Positions 38,801 through 51,162 of a stretch of DNA of 64,000 bases are shown here, piece by piece. Made by a program: the position numbers and the translations under genes. The notes below the pieces were generated by a model that had not been told where the DNA came from, made no database searches, and saw nothing but the letters and a program-made list of their open reading frames with translations. Source of the DNA: Brugia malayi (lineage: Eukaryota > Nematoda > Chromadorea > Rhabditida > Onchocercidae); the NCBI RefSeq assembly GCF_000002995.4, contig NW_025062478.1, positions 2,766,001 to 2,830,000 of the forward strand. Reading direction: 5' to 3'. The stretch's first letter is position 1, and each line of letters opens with the position of its first letter.

Positions 38801-41800
38801 TATGTACCATAAAGTACCATAGAAGGAGCACAATGAAATAAATCAATTTTATTCATAATTTTCTTACAGATTCATCACGTATTCTTCGTTCTGCTTCGGG
38901 TCAGTTCGTAGTTTCAGCTGCAACAACACCAGTAACTCAACAACTTATGGCACAAGAGGTGGTCGATAAAGAAATTGAAGTTGAAAGGTATGAAGATAAA
39001 ATTTTAAACTTTAAAAAAAAAAAAAAGACATTTATTTTGAAGTTTTTTTTTTTGTCTTTGAAAAAAATCTTTGAAATTGAATCAGTTCTCAAGTTTTTCA
39101 TTAAATTATGTTTTCAGTAAATTTATTTTTCATTACTTTATTGGTTCAGATTAATTAATTAATTATTTCATTGTTTTGTTTCATTAATATTCAATATTTA
39201 AGGCTACAATCACAGTTGCGCAAATGTTATTCACGAATGGAATTACGCCAAGTACAATACGATGAAGAAGTTTTTCTTTATCTTCCTTTTTTTTTTTTTT
39301 TTTATTATTTTTATAGCATTAGTAAATATAGCTTTTTTAACCTCTTGAAAAATTCTTTTGTGCTCTGATCTTTGATCCCATAACTTGTTTTCATATATTA
39401 TCTTTTGTGCAGAAGCAAAAATGTTTATTTTTACTTTTGCTATTGTTTGTCACATTTACTGTCATCTTCGTAGACTTCTTCTTATAAATTTTAGCTGCTT
39501 TTTTCTTCTTTAGTTATACTCAATTTTATTCTTGCAATTAAAATAAAATTGACAGAATTATAACTTAATTTATCTGTATTTGTTAATTTTTAAAGGTAAA
39601 TACATTTCGTCGTGAATCTGAAGAAGCTAAATTGCAATTAACAAAAGTGAAAGCTCGATTAGCTGAATTGGAAAAAGAATGTGTTGCATATCGTGAAAAA
39701 GCAATGGCTGTTGATGCTAATCGTAACAGTGCTGTTGCATCATCATTAGAAAAAATCTCTACACAGGTACCTCTTTTTTTACTGATAATTAGAAAATTAT
39801 CAGTGAAAAAATAAGTTTGTTACAATGACGTTGGTAATAATTGATAAAATAAAAAAATAACGGTGATAATGATAATGACAATAGTTGTAATACTACTTTC
39901 ATTCATGAAAAATTAATTGTGTTCAAATTTTTCATAAATTATCACTGGCAATAAAGTATTCATTTCAAGTTTTAGCGTGTTATTTTACATTAAAAGGATT
40001 TGATAAATTTGATAAAAATTGCTGCCATTTTATCATTTTAATAATTTGATGTATTGCTATTGAAAAAAATGAAGAAACAAATTGAAATGAAATGAAATGT
40101 ATTTGTACTATTTTATTTAAAGCTTCTCATAACTTATTTTATTGTAGGAGCGAGAAATTGCAATGTTAAGGAGTGATTTGGAGCGACATATGCAATTAGT
40201 GAAAAATTTGGAACGAATTAAGAAGGAATATGAATTTTTGGAATTACAGAATGAAGCATTGAATGCAAAACTTGATTCGAAGGAAGCAACCATTCGAGAT
40301 CTCGAGGATAGCATTCATGTTAGTTTTACTTTTTTTGGTACTTTGATTTTTCTTTCTATTTAGGTACTGGAAAATTTAAAAATAGCTAAATAAATAAATA
40401 AATAGTAAAGAATTAAATGGAATAATGAAATTAATGAAAATTTATATATCCTTGTTGATAATTTTGGTTTTAGAGTTTTTTTTTCTCGCTTTTGTTTTGT
40501 TTGATATTATAGGAAAATTTGTTTTGATCAAATGATTTTCCTTCCTAATTGCACTTTAGTAGTTCAATTTTGCTTCAAAAAATTCCACGATACTTTGAAT
40601 TTTTGCAAAGAAAAAAATTAAAAAGAACAGTTGATGAGTTAGAAAAACCGATTCAAATACTAAAATAATATGAATTTGTGGCAAGATAGTAATTATGAGA
40701 AAATATACTTCGAAAATTTTTGATTCAAATTTTGAACCAAAAATTCAATAAAAATTTTCGATATTTTTTATAGACGATGAAAATGGATGCATCTCGTAAA
40801 ATGGAAAGTGGTTCGGTGACACCAAAAGCAGATGCTTTCTCTGTATTTGATATTGAACCAACGAAATTTCTAAGCAATTCAAAGGATTCAAATACGGTAT
40901 CTTTCTAATGTATTTTCATCGTAGCATATATCTTATCAATATTATTTGATAGAAAAAAGTTATATGATTTTGGTGATTTAATTTCAGCGAATTGTGAAAT
41001 ATAATTTAAAGCATAGAAAACTTTTCGTTTTCTTTTTCGTGCTTAAAAAAGAACATATAGAAATAATTTATTAACAATTTGAAAAAACTAACTTTGGAAT
41101 AAAACGAGTAATTTAGTGAAGTCTTTTTCTCTTCTTAGTGAAAAAGTTAAGATATCAATGATATAATTAAATGTATGTTATCATTTATTATTGTTACTAT
41201 TATTATTATTGTTATTAACATTAGTTATTATTATTATTTATTACTTACCATTTATTATTTTTTTTTCTTAACTCACTGCTATTTCCATCCTGTATTTTCT
41301 GAATTATTATTCCTTTTTGTTTATTATTACTTTTTTTTTTCAATAATTTTTTTTTCAAATATTTTTTGAATAATCTAAATATTTTTGGTCATGATTTCGA
41401 AAAATCTATTGCTTCATTTGCTAATTTTTGAAATTAATTATATATTTTTTGTTAAAAATGTTATTTCCCACTTAACTTTCTATATTACTAGACTTATTTT
41501 GATTGAATTATAATTATTCTTATATTAAATGATTATCATTATAGAAAAGCGATCGATCCTTGCATCCATCATCACCATCCGGTTTAGAATCATCAAAACG
41601 AGTGGACAAATCATCATCTGTAATATTATCTGATTCGGAAAATGATGACAAAATTCAACTTTCTGCATCAACGTCAAAATTACTTCGAATTCAGTTGAAT
41701 AAAATATTGGAATGTCGATTACTGGCTAAATGTTTAAAGGATGTAGCTGCAAAAGCAATTAGCGGTGATGCACCAAGTGTTAATCGTTTACTAGGATGTC

Positions 41801-42533
41801 GAAGTAAGTTGTACTTTATAATAATAGTAATTTAATTACTTAAATAATAAATAATATAGTGTGATTAATTTCGTTGTAGAGTTAAATGTCAATTTTTTTT
41901 TTCTCTGATATCACTTGGTTATATGTTACTTAGATGATTTATGCTATATAATAGAGTAATGTTGCTCAACTTAATTACATAAATATTTAATGTGATTAAT
42001 TATGGATAAAATAAAAGTATAAGCAAACTGTATTTTGTTATATTTGATGTGTTAGGGTTAAATAAAGTAAGCTAGTAAAAGAATATAAGATTTGATAATA
42101 TGGAGATAAAAATTTATTGCGAGTTAATAATAGAATAATTTAAAACTTAATAACTTACAAGATAAATATTTATTTATGTTATTTATAAAGATTTTAGTAA
42201 ATTTTTATGGCATATTTGTTATTTTCCACAAGTTATTAAACGAATCACATGCATGCAAATCATATTCCTTTTTTTTTTTTTTTTTTTTCTTTTCTTTTTG
42301 TTTATTTTTTTTAATTTCTAGGTGATTCGATGTCAGAATCAGAATCAGAACCAGTACTGAATGATGGAAATGTAATGTCATCAAATTGTGCTGAACGACA
42401 TATTAGAAAGATTACGGATGATTTGGAGCGAATTGAGAAAGATTTAAATTCATTACGTGAATGTTTCGTGGAATATTATCAGAAGAAAATTGCAGATGAA
42501 TTGAAAGAGGATGAATCATGTCGTATTCAATAA
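26281..42533 (+). CDS. CEP85: Ser-rich coiled-coil protein, probable CEP85 family
   Basis: Sixteen exons chain in frame: 26281-26320, 27754-27936, 28564-28635 (or -28653), 30260-30391, 34519-34738, 36372-36486, 37749-37825, 38039-38154, 38443-38595, 38870-38987, 39203-39269, 39596-39766, 40148-40318, 40774-40896, 41545-41803 and 42322-42533, giving about 742 residues. The ATG lies four bases behind a TTCTCAG acceptor, as for a trans-spliced start. Residues 1-318 are Ser/Thr/Arg-rich and probably disordered. Coiled-coil heptads run at about 329-345 (VAVLEQRVRELEAAV) and 400-545 (RLAELEKECVAYREKA, ERIKKEYEFLELQNEAL). Near the C-terminus, LAKCLKDVAAKAISGDAPSV and RLLGCRS, followed by the end helix KITDDLERIEKDLNSLRE and SCRIQ, resemble from memory the RAQG..PNLSLLLG segment and terminal helix of vertebrate CEP85. 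CEP85 acts at centrosomes in centriole duplication with STIL. The family call is an inference from that tail. The intron after 38154 has a GC donor. The donor after 39269 is weak. Confidence 0.72.
27961..28008. repeat. CT tract in intron 2
   Basis: CTCTCTCT run directly behind the donor at 27937. It lies in the intron and has no coding role. Confidence 0.8.
31040..31090 (+). other. Possible cassette exon in intron 4 of the CEP85-like gene
   Basis: A 51-base segment follows the acceptor TTTTTAAAG and ends at a GTAGAA donor. It reads EKSPIYEEEFHIIKYQ in the same phase (1 in, 1 out) as its neighbours, so including or skipping it keeps frame. A stronger-looking GTAAAA donor seven bases later would break frame into the next exon. 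The splice sites are mediocre, so this is tentative. Confidence 0.3.
31571..31601. repeat. CT tract in intron 4
   Basis: CTCTCTCT run within the 4.1-kb intron between exons ending at 30391 and starting at 34519. Confidence 0.8.
33786..33814. repeat. GA tract in intron 4
   Basis: GAGAGAGA run, the reverse-strand equivalent of the CT tracts elsewhere in this gene. Short overlapping open frames on both strands around it have no exon support. Confidence 0.8.
38155..38442 (+). other. GC-AG intron in the CEP85-like gene
   Basis: Exon 8 must end at 38154 in phase 1 to join exon 9 at 38443 (TTCATATTCAG acceptor) as ...QQII-VDDRRTK. The donor is then GCAAGT, which is the normal consensus except for C at the second base. 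The nearest GT (38159) would put a stop codon straight into exon 9. Confidence 0.7.
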
Positions 42534-42625
42534 TTGATTTTTATTTATGTAAGTATTTGTTAATTTGATTCAAGTGCAAATATCAGGAATAATCTCAATT
42601 TTATCATTTGATAATATATTATGCA

Positions 42626-45421
42626 ATGAAATTGAAAATAAATGGAAAAGTTATTATTGTCCTTCTTTTTGTTTTAACTTTATCATTTATAATAATAAAA
42701 TATTTCAAATCTGAACAAGAAAAAAGTTTTACTGTATCATCCTTTATTCATTTCTTTTTATCAAACGTCGTAGCATTTAATGTTCCATTATTAGGTTAAA
42801 AAGTTAAATATGAATTGTTTATTTAAAAAAAAAAATCAAAAAATTTAAAATACAAATTTATATTTGGAGTGAATATTTTACAGTGAGAAGCAAAAGATTA
42901 TATATGTATGAGTTATTTTAAAGAGAAATTTGAAAATTAAGAAATTTTAATAAAATATGAAGTAAATTTGTTGCTAATTTGTGAATTATATGATGGATTT
43001 TAATATGAATCTACTTCTACATTTTTTTTTTCTTTTTCATTAATTTCGTTAGTCTTTTTTCTTTTTTGTTTTTTCGTTTTTTTTTTTTAAATTTATGGTC
43101 TTAAAATATTGCAATTTCGTTGTTTCGTTTAATTGAATATTGTGGTATCATAAAGGTCTCAATTAAAACAAAATTTATTTTCTTTACGATCAAATTTTAT
43201 ATATAAAATTTAAAAGTTAGCTTAATTCACATCGAGTTTTTCTTTTTTGACCGCATGTTTGTTCATTTGTTTAATTTTTAATTAATTAATTATTTCTAAA
43301 TACTTAATGTGCTCAGAATATTTTCTTCCTTTTTTTTTTTTCCTCGGGTATATGTATTTTTTACCCGTTTAATATTTTTGGTTTAATTGGAAAAAAAAAA
43401 TCCATAAATATGAAAAGAATTTTTGTGAAATTTCTAATGTTTTTATTTCCATTGATCATATATCACAAGAAAAAAGTACACATTTTATGCAAAATTAAAG
43501 TAATTTTTTTTTTTTGACAAATTTTTAAAAAGTAAAATTTCATATATAATGCAAAATCACTTTTACAAAGTTCAATACGGTTGTTAAACATATGCTCTTC
43601 CATTTTTTTTTTTTTTCTTTTTTTAATTTAAAAAAAATGTCTTTCTTTGCTTAAATTTTTTTTCTCGAATATTTGATGTTTATTGTGATGAATGATTACT
43701 GTCGTTTTGACCATTACTATTATTATTATTATTGTCGTTATCATTATCACTTATTCTATTTGATAAATATTTTCACTTATTTCTTTTCTGTTACAGATCT
43801 TAATATGAAGCCAAGCTATGCAGTAAAATTGGAAATTATAGTTGTAAAATTTAAATTTAATTATGTGGTTTTTATTTTAATGATTACTTTTTCCTTATTT
43901 AGTGGTAAATAATATATTTATATTACCTAATAACTCTATATGGAATATTTGAGTTTGAATTCTTTTTTTTTTTCTATTCTTAATTTAACAATTTAATATG
44001 CTGATGAAAACTGATGATGTGGGATGTAGGAAATATCATAATTAAAATTTTTCATTTTAAAATTGATTTAAAAACTTATAATTTGATTGATAATATGCAA
44101 TTTATGAGCAACTGATACAAATATGCAAACGCAGTTCTTCATTCGTTCGTGAATTTCTTTAATCAGCAATTAATGAATTGAATTTTAATGAAATTGATGG
44201 ATTTTAATTAATGAACGTTTTGATTAATTTCTGTCTTTGCAGCAGATACAGTGAGATAATTAATATATAATCGTAATTTATTTAGCATTTTATGATTAAA
44301 GTATTTTGTAAAAATGTTTTTAATGTAATTCCTTGCTTATTAATCAATAACTTGACATTATAAAGGAAATATTAGTTCATTAATTAAAATGATTAAAAAG
44401 TGATAATTTTGAAAATTAGTGAATAATTTTAATTCTGAAATATGAAATATGTTTTTGTTTATTCGATGGATATTAAATCACATTTAAAAAAGGAATATCA
44501 TAATTAAATTTTATTTATATTTGCAGTACTATTTTAATTTAATTGATAACGGATAACATTTCGTGTATGATTATTTCAAAAATTTTTCTCATCACTTTTT
44601 GCTATTTAATTTTATCAAAATTGTCCTGTTTTTTTGTGTTTTAGCTTCTTGTCTCTTTTTATTTCAAACTTTCACACAGCCATAAATAAATTTTTATTAT
44701 GAATGGTCATTAACTGATGGTTAACTTTTCTTCTTTTTAAATTTTTAAACTTTTTTTTTTAGCTCAACATTCAACTGCAATCTAATAAATTTAATCATTA
44801 TTAAATTACAAAATTCGAAATAAATAATTTATTATTTTGAAAAAAAGAAAACAATGAAAATGTTTAAGAATAATCCATATGTTTCATGAATTTTAATAAT
44901 GATTCGCAACAATCTTTCGTTGCTTTTTTTTAGATGTTAATTTATTAAATTAATGAAATAAAAAAGATTGTAATTTCGAATTTGCAATTTAAAGATATAA
45001 CAATGATTTTCACTTTTTTGTAGCAATAGTAAAAAATATTTTATTTTCCTAAATTCTTTATTTTCTATGTTTATATTATTATTATTTATTATTGTTATTA
45101 ATATTATTTATTGCTACTATCATTATTATTTAGTATTTATTTATTTATTATTATTATTATTATTACCATTATTAATATTATTATCATTATTATTATTATT
45201 ATTATTATTATCATTATTATCATTATCATTACTATTATTATTACCATTATTAATTATCATTATTATTATTATGGTTATCATTATTATTATTATTAGTAGT
45301 GGTAGTATTATTAATTTATCATTTATTTTCTGAGTAATAAACAATTTTTCCAGATGCAGTAAAAATAAAACGAAAATTGGAAAAATTTATTTCGCATACA
45401 GAAGTGTTTATGCAATCATAA
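42626..45421 (+). CDS. Possible small membrane protein, three exons
   Basis: Candidate exons 42626-42794, 43797-43904 and 45354-45421 join in frame (both junctions phase 1) and give 114 residues. A start helix reads KVIIVLLFVLTLSFIIIKYF, which would be a signal anchor. A second hydrophobic segment is YVVFILMITFSLFS, and the basic tail runs VKIKRKLEKFISHTEVFMQS. The first ATG is only 92 bases behind the stop of the preceding gene, so it would have to be a downstream operon gene or an alternative 3' end. Exons 2-3 could also splice from the donor at 41804 of the preceding gene. Against it: composition is AT-rich, so hydrophobic frames arise easily, and an AATAAA signal at 42637-42642 may simply be the upstream gene's polyadenylation signal. 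No family recognised. Confidence 0.35.
42637..42642 (+). other. Candidate polyadenylation signal
   Basis: AATAAA 104 bases after the stop codon at 42533, a suitable distance for the CEP85-like transcript. A second AATAAA is at 42949-42954. Confidence 0.45.
45067..45320. repeat. ATT-rich imperfect microsatellite
   Basis: Mixed TTATTA/TTATCA/TTACCA repeat. Several overlapping open frames on both strands encode poly-Ile, poly-Leu or poly-Asn and are repeat artefacts. Confidence 0.85.
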
Positions 45422-45552
45422 AATAATCATATATATGTATAAGATACTATGATTACAACTTCTGATGAAAATAATAATAATAACTTTTCATATGTTTACT
45501 TTCTTTCACGAAATCTCGTATAGTTTACAAGAAGAGAAAAAAAGAAAAGTAA

Positions 45553-48500
45553 TTATTGTTGTTGTGTGACATCATCACCCAATAATAGATCATCGGTGAC
45601 AATTTGTTTTGAATGATTGTCATCGTTGTTACCATTTCCATTGCAGCCAATTTTACCTTCACCAGGTTGTACTTTTGTAATTTCTTTTAGTACTGGTACT
45701 GGACCACTGCAATTTGTGAAATTTAATCGAAGGATTAAAATTTAATTTAAAAAAAGAAATTTTTTTTTTTTTTGAAACTAAGAAATAATTTTAGCAAAAG
45801 TATTATTTAATATATTTACATTCATTTCAAACTTTTTAATAGAAATGTTTGCTTATTTTTATACTTTAATAATAGTTTTCATTCTTCTTTTTTTAATTTC
45901 CTATAAATTTTATTCATTGTTTTAATAGTTTTATAAACTTTGAAGAACATATAGCATTATGAAATATTATTTGCTAATAAAAATAAATTCGAATAAAATT
46001 TTGAATGAAAAAAGGAATGAAAGATTTGTGATAAATTTCCAAACAAAAAAATTAAAAAAAAATTTTTTTTTTTAAAATTTCCATGAAAATTCATGAAAAT
46101 CAAATTTTAAAAATTTCCATGGAAATTTTTCAATAAAAAAATGTAAAATTATTCGCAGAAAAAAAAAAAAAATTTTATAAGAAACATACGAATCAGATGT
46201 GATTTTTTCACGTTTATCATTGATATTATTGTTTATTTGACGATTCATTTCATTTTTACCGGAATTTGCCGGATAAAGACGAATCGGTGGCTCATTTGGT
46301 GTGCTATCTTCACTCATAAATGCTGCTAAATGTTTACTCTTGAATGAACCTACCAATGTTGGTGTTAGCAAACTTAATGCAAGCATTACAGCACCGGTAG
46401 CAAACGTACATAAACCTGAAATTTAATTAAGAAAATTTTTTTTCTTTTTTTAAGTATACATATTCTTAATTATTTTATGTTTATTTTTTGGTGAAATGAA
46501 ACTTTTAAACTGAAATAAAATTTTTTTGGTAAAATTAAAATTTTGATATTAACATTTGAAATGTTATTTAAATCAGATTACTAAAATTAAACTAAAAGTA
46601 AGAAAAAAAAGTGACAACTTCTCTTATTAGAATTGAAAATTTTTTCCCACTGAAATTTGAAAGTTAGTTAAATCAGTGTTACTTTATGAAAGCAACAAAG
46701 CACAGATAAATTAAATTAATTTTAATTTTATATTAAAGTGTTATTTCAAGAAGAGCCTGAAAGTGACATGCATTATTTCCAGAACATTTTAAATTTTACT
46801 CTAATTTGTTATGAAAATAATAAAAAATGAATTTTAATTAAATTTTCCTTAAATATTTAAAGAATGAATAAAGAAATTAGATTTAACTATAATCAATTTT
46901 TAAACATTTCAATAAATGAACAATACATATTTGTTATTTTTGTGTAAATTATTCATATAGTAATATGTTTTAAATTTAATTAATGAATTTATTACGCTTT
47001 TAAAACTATATATTTATTCATTTTTCACTATTTTCTCAATTTTAAATGTAATTTTGAATTTATTGAAATGGATTTTTTTTTAGTTTTAGTCTAAATATTT
47101 CATTAAAAATTAGAATAAAATGTAATACATAAAATAATTTTTATTTATAAAAGCAACGATATTTTTCTATTTTTTAAAAAAAATTTTTTTTCATTAAAGT
47201 TAAAATTTAGTTTGTCAGAAAAAGGAAACGGATTTTTCATTTATTTTTAAAATATCATACCAAACATCTTCCAACGACGCATTGGATCTTTTAATATTTC
47301 GGCAAGTTTTTCCGGTGGAACATAAAAGCTTCCATCTTCATCCTTTAAATTTTCAAAAAAAAAAAAAATTCATAAACAATTATTAAATGACAAAAAATTA
47401 TAAATTATTATTTGAAAAGAATGATGAAAAAATTAAAATAATTATATTATACTGAAAAAGCCAAAAATTAGGTAATTAGGTTATTCGTAACAATTAATCA
47501 TTTTCAGGTGAAAGTTAAAAACAATCGTAACCAAGTGCTCTTATTATGTAAAGGTGACACTATCATCCTTTGGTGACATTATTATTCTTAGGTGACACTA
47601 ACATTTTTAGGTGACACTATCACTGTTAGGTGACACTATCATTGTTAGGCTACACTATCATCCTTAGGTGACATTATTATTCTCAGGTGACACTATCATC
47701 CTTGGGTGACACTATTATAAGATAATATAATTATCATTAAATTATGCTATATTTATCGAATGGTGTTACTACCATCAGATAACAATATTCATAAATAGCT
47801 GATATGTTAAGCAGTTATCAGATATCATTATAAAACTGTCCAGTTACATTATCATTAACAAACGATATTATCAGTCTGTTATGATACTGCGACTGTTAAA
47901 CAATGTTTTAACTATTCAAATTACAATATCATTATCAAATGATACTATTATTACTTCATTATCTTCATTACACTACAAAGTGATAAGATGATGAGGGCGT
48001 TATCAGTTTATCATTGTCAAATTGCATAATCTATCATTCAGTTGGTTTTAACATCAATGAATGATAATATTTCATTAATATAAATGATGAGAATAAATAA
48101 ATGAAATTTTAATATTAAATGAAATGTAAACATTTTCTTTTTTTGTAAAACTATTGGCCATTTATAATTAAAATTTTTTCCATATTCATACTTTAGAATA
48201 AATTCAAAATTTTTTTTGAGATAAAAAAAAATTTTTTGTTGAATTATTTAGAAAAAAAATTTTGTTACTTGATAGATAGCAATTCGAGCAATCGATTCTT
48301 CAACTCCTTCATGAGGCCAAGTGTATCCAACAATAATAGCAACTGCTCCACCAATTAATAGAATTAAGCCAAGAACGGTTAGCATACGACAGAGCCAAAG
48401 TCCTGTTCGTTGTGCTGGTGGCGGTGGTAAAAGATACCTTAAATTAATTTTTTTTTTTTTTTTTTTTAAAAAGAATTAATTAAACTTTCTCAAAAATTTA

Positions 48501-49967
48501 CTTTTATTTTTAATATTTCACTCCTAATAATAATTTGACTTTTTCTTTTTTTTTAATGAATCATTTTTATACATTCAAACAAAATAGGAATTAATATCTA
48601 AAAATTGCCACATTATTCTTCAAAGTTTAAAAGAATATTACTATATTTTTCTAATAAATCTTAGTGGAAAATCATTTTTCCGTTTTTTTTTTTTTTTATT
48701 TGTATATTTTTTTTACAAACTTTGATACTCAAGTAATAATTTAGTTTAAAGTTAAATTACATTTGTCTAAAAAATATTCATTTCATTCTTTTATGAAAAA
48801 TATATTAGCCAATATTTTCACATTTATACAATTTGAACTTTTAAAATTAAAAATTATTTAAAAGAAAAAAAAAAGTTTTATTTTATAAAAAATCAAAGCT
48901 TAGAAATTTTTCCTTCTATCATACAATTAATTCCTAATAACTAATATAATTTCATATATAATGAATAAATAAATAATTGAACGATTATGTTGTCTAATAA
49001 TTTTTTTATCATTAATTTTTGGTTTTTTTTTTAAAGTTATAAATTTATTTTTGAAATTTTTATTAATTGAATGTAAAAATTTGATCTATTAATTCTAACA
49101 ATAATTGTTAGCAAAAAAAAAGGACAGTTTTTATTTATTATAATAAAATTTTACTTATTATGTTTATTGCAGGATGAATTTGATGGTTTTATATAAATGT
49201 TCAAGCTAATACTATGACAATAACTGGTCATTTATTTTATATAAATGTTGAAGCTATTACTATGACAATAGCTAGTTGTTGGTTCTATATAAATGTTCAA
49301 GCTAATACTATGACAATAACTGGTCATTTATTTTATATAAATGTTGAAGCTATTACTATGACAATAGCTAGTTGTTGGTTCTATATAAATGTTCAAGCTA
49401 ATACTAGAACAATAACTAGTTATTGATTTTATATAAATGTTGAAGCTATTGCTACTACAATAAGTGATTATTTGTTCTATAAAAATGTTGAACGACTGGA
49501 TTACATATACCAGGCTCCAGCAGATTCGATGTCCTCAACAGCTGGTGATTGATAAAATTGATGAAGGTATGAACGAATTCCAAAACCTGGTGCTGGTGTT
49601 GTCACCCCGTCGAGTAGTGCTGTAGGCTTTGAATTGCCTAAAATACAATTTTATTAAAATAATTTTAATCATTCAAAATTGTTGTTTTTTTTTTTTTTCA
49701 AATCATTTTTCTAAAAAAAAAAAAGAAAAGATTTCCGAACAATTTATTAAAGGTAATTTAATTTATTATTATTATTAACTGCATAATATTTTCTTATCAT
49801 TTTTAAAAATTATTCATGAATTTTCATTTTATTTTTCAATCATTTTTATAAAATAATTTTTTTTAAAAAAAAAAAAAAAAAGGGAGGAAAAATTGTTAAT
49901 TTATAAAGTTACCATTATCAATTGTATTATCCTTTTTGGAGGTTGACCCATGACCAAATATGGTCAT
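45553..49967 (-). CDS. NRSN1: Neurensin homologue (two-pass vesicle membrane protein)
   Basis: Six minus-strand exons (49967-49913, 49637-49511, 48437-48269, 47342-47261, 46415-46190, 45706-45553) join in frame to give 270 residues. Residues 36-47 read GFGIRSYLHQFY, nearly the same as the neurensin signature before the first membrane segment. Predicted membrane helices are about 78-99 (MLTVLGLILLIGGAVAIIVG) and 143-163 (LCTFATGAVMLALSLLTP). Between them lies a short loop that carries PPEKLAEILKDPMRRWKMFG. The layout, with N-terminal motif, two close helices and polar tail, matches vertebrate neurensins, which are about 195 residues. Those are neuronal vesicle proteins linked to neurite growth. 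The tail here is longer and polar (SGPVPVLKEITKVQPGEGK, ending DDVTQQQ). An acceptor (TTGTTGTAG) at 50012 gives a 44-base 5' UTR, as expected for trans-splicing. Which paralogue it corresponds to cannot be said. No polyadenylation signal is obvious. Confidence 0.85.
47553..47719. repeat. 19-bp tandem repeat in neurensin intron 3
   Basis: Eight units of 19 bases starting GGTGACACTATCAT or GGTGACATTATTAT, plus a partial ninth. GGTGAC is highly kept (one unit has GGCTAC), while the 3' part of each unit varies. The array lies between exons at 48269 and 47342. Confidence 0.9.
49190..49490. repeat. 48-bp tandem repeat with 96-bp dimer pattern
   Basis: ATATAAATGT recurs at 49190, 49239, 49287, 49335, 49383 and 49431, and as ATAAAAATGT at 49479, close to 48 bases apart. 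Units alternate between GTTCAAGCTAAT and GTTGAAGCTATT forms, so the higher-order unit is 96 bp. Because 48 is a multiple of three the plus strand stays open (49214-49426). It sits in neurensin intron 2, antisense to the gene, so I do not call it coding. Confidence 0.9.
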
Positions 49968-51162
49968 TGCTGGCTGCTTTTATTGACTTCAGCCAACGTC
50001 AATTTGTGGGCCTACAACAATTATCAATTATTTGCTATTCTAAGGCTAAAAAATTTAGGCGAAAAAAAAAAAGAGCAACGATTAATTGAAGTGAAGCATC
50101 GTTGATTATTGTATGAAATATTTTCATTTAAAAATTAAAATATAGTAAATTAAAATTTTCATTCCAATAATAACACTGATGTGACTCTAATTAGTATTAT
50201 ATCTAATTAAATTATGGTTCATTTAAGAAATGTGCAACAATTGCATAAAAATTTAAATAATAATTAATTGTTTTTTACATCAAAATATTCATATTATTTT
50301 TGATCTAATTTTTTCTCTCTTCTTTTGCTGATTATATAATTCTATTGTATTTGTTATAATTTTAAATTTCGCATTTTATATTTGAAATTTCTTTTCATTT
50401 AATGATTACTTCAAATTTTTGAACAAAATTTTGCTATTATACGACAAATAATATATATACATTTAGCACTTAATCTTTTTATAAGACATTAAGTGCTAAA
50501 AATATGATCCAAATATTGCATTTGAAAAGTTAAACATTTCAAAAAATTAACTTAAATATTCATTTTTGTTAAAATTAATTACAACGGAATAATGCAAAAA
50601 AAGACGACAATAATTTTTCATTTTAATCAATTTCAAAAAAACAAATGAAGAAAATGCACAAAAGAAAGCAAAGATCAAAAAAATTATAGCAAAATAAAAA
50701 TAAAAAAAAGATCTAATAAATGACAAATAAAATGATGTCATATAAATGAAATAATATAACATTATATCATATCTTTTATTAATACTAACATTTCAAATGT
50801 GAATTTATTTTGAGCTTTTCCATTAATTTAAATTTACAAACAAAATATTTATTATTTCTAATAGCAAATGAAGTACAAAAAATTGAAATGTGAAATTTTA
50901 AGAAAAATTAAATTATAATAAAATTGAAAATGTTTGTGATAAAATAGTTATTCGTAAATAACATATAGTAAGGAAATGCTAAGATAATAAATAATGGCTA
51001 ACTTTTCTCATTTTGAAATGAAAAATGCTTAGGCGAGAAGAGTTAGGCACTTTAACATATCATTTATATCCAACTGACAAATGCGCATTTGCACAGCTAT
51101 TGATTCCTTCCCATGAGGAAGACCTTTGGGACAAGTGAGTCTTTTGCTAGGCTCAATAATCT

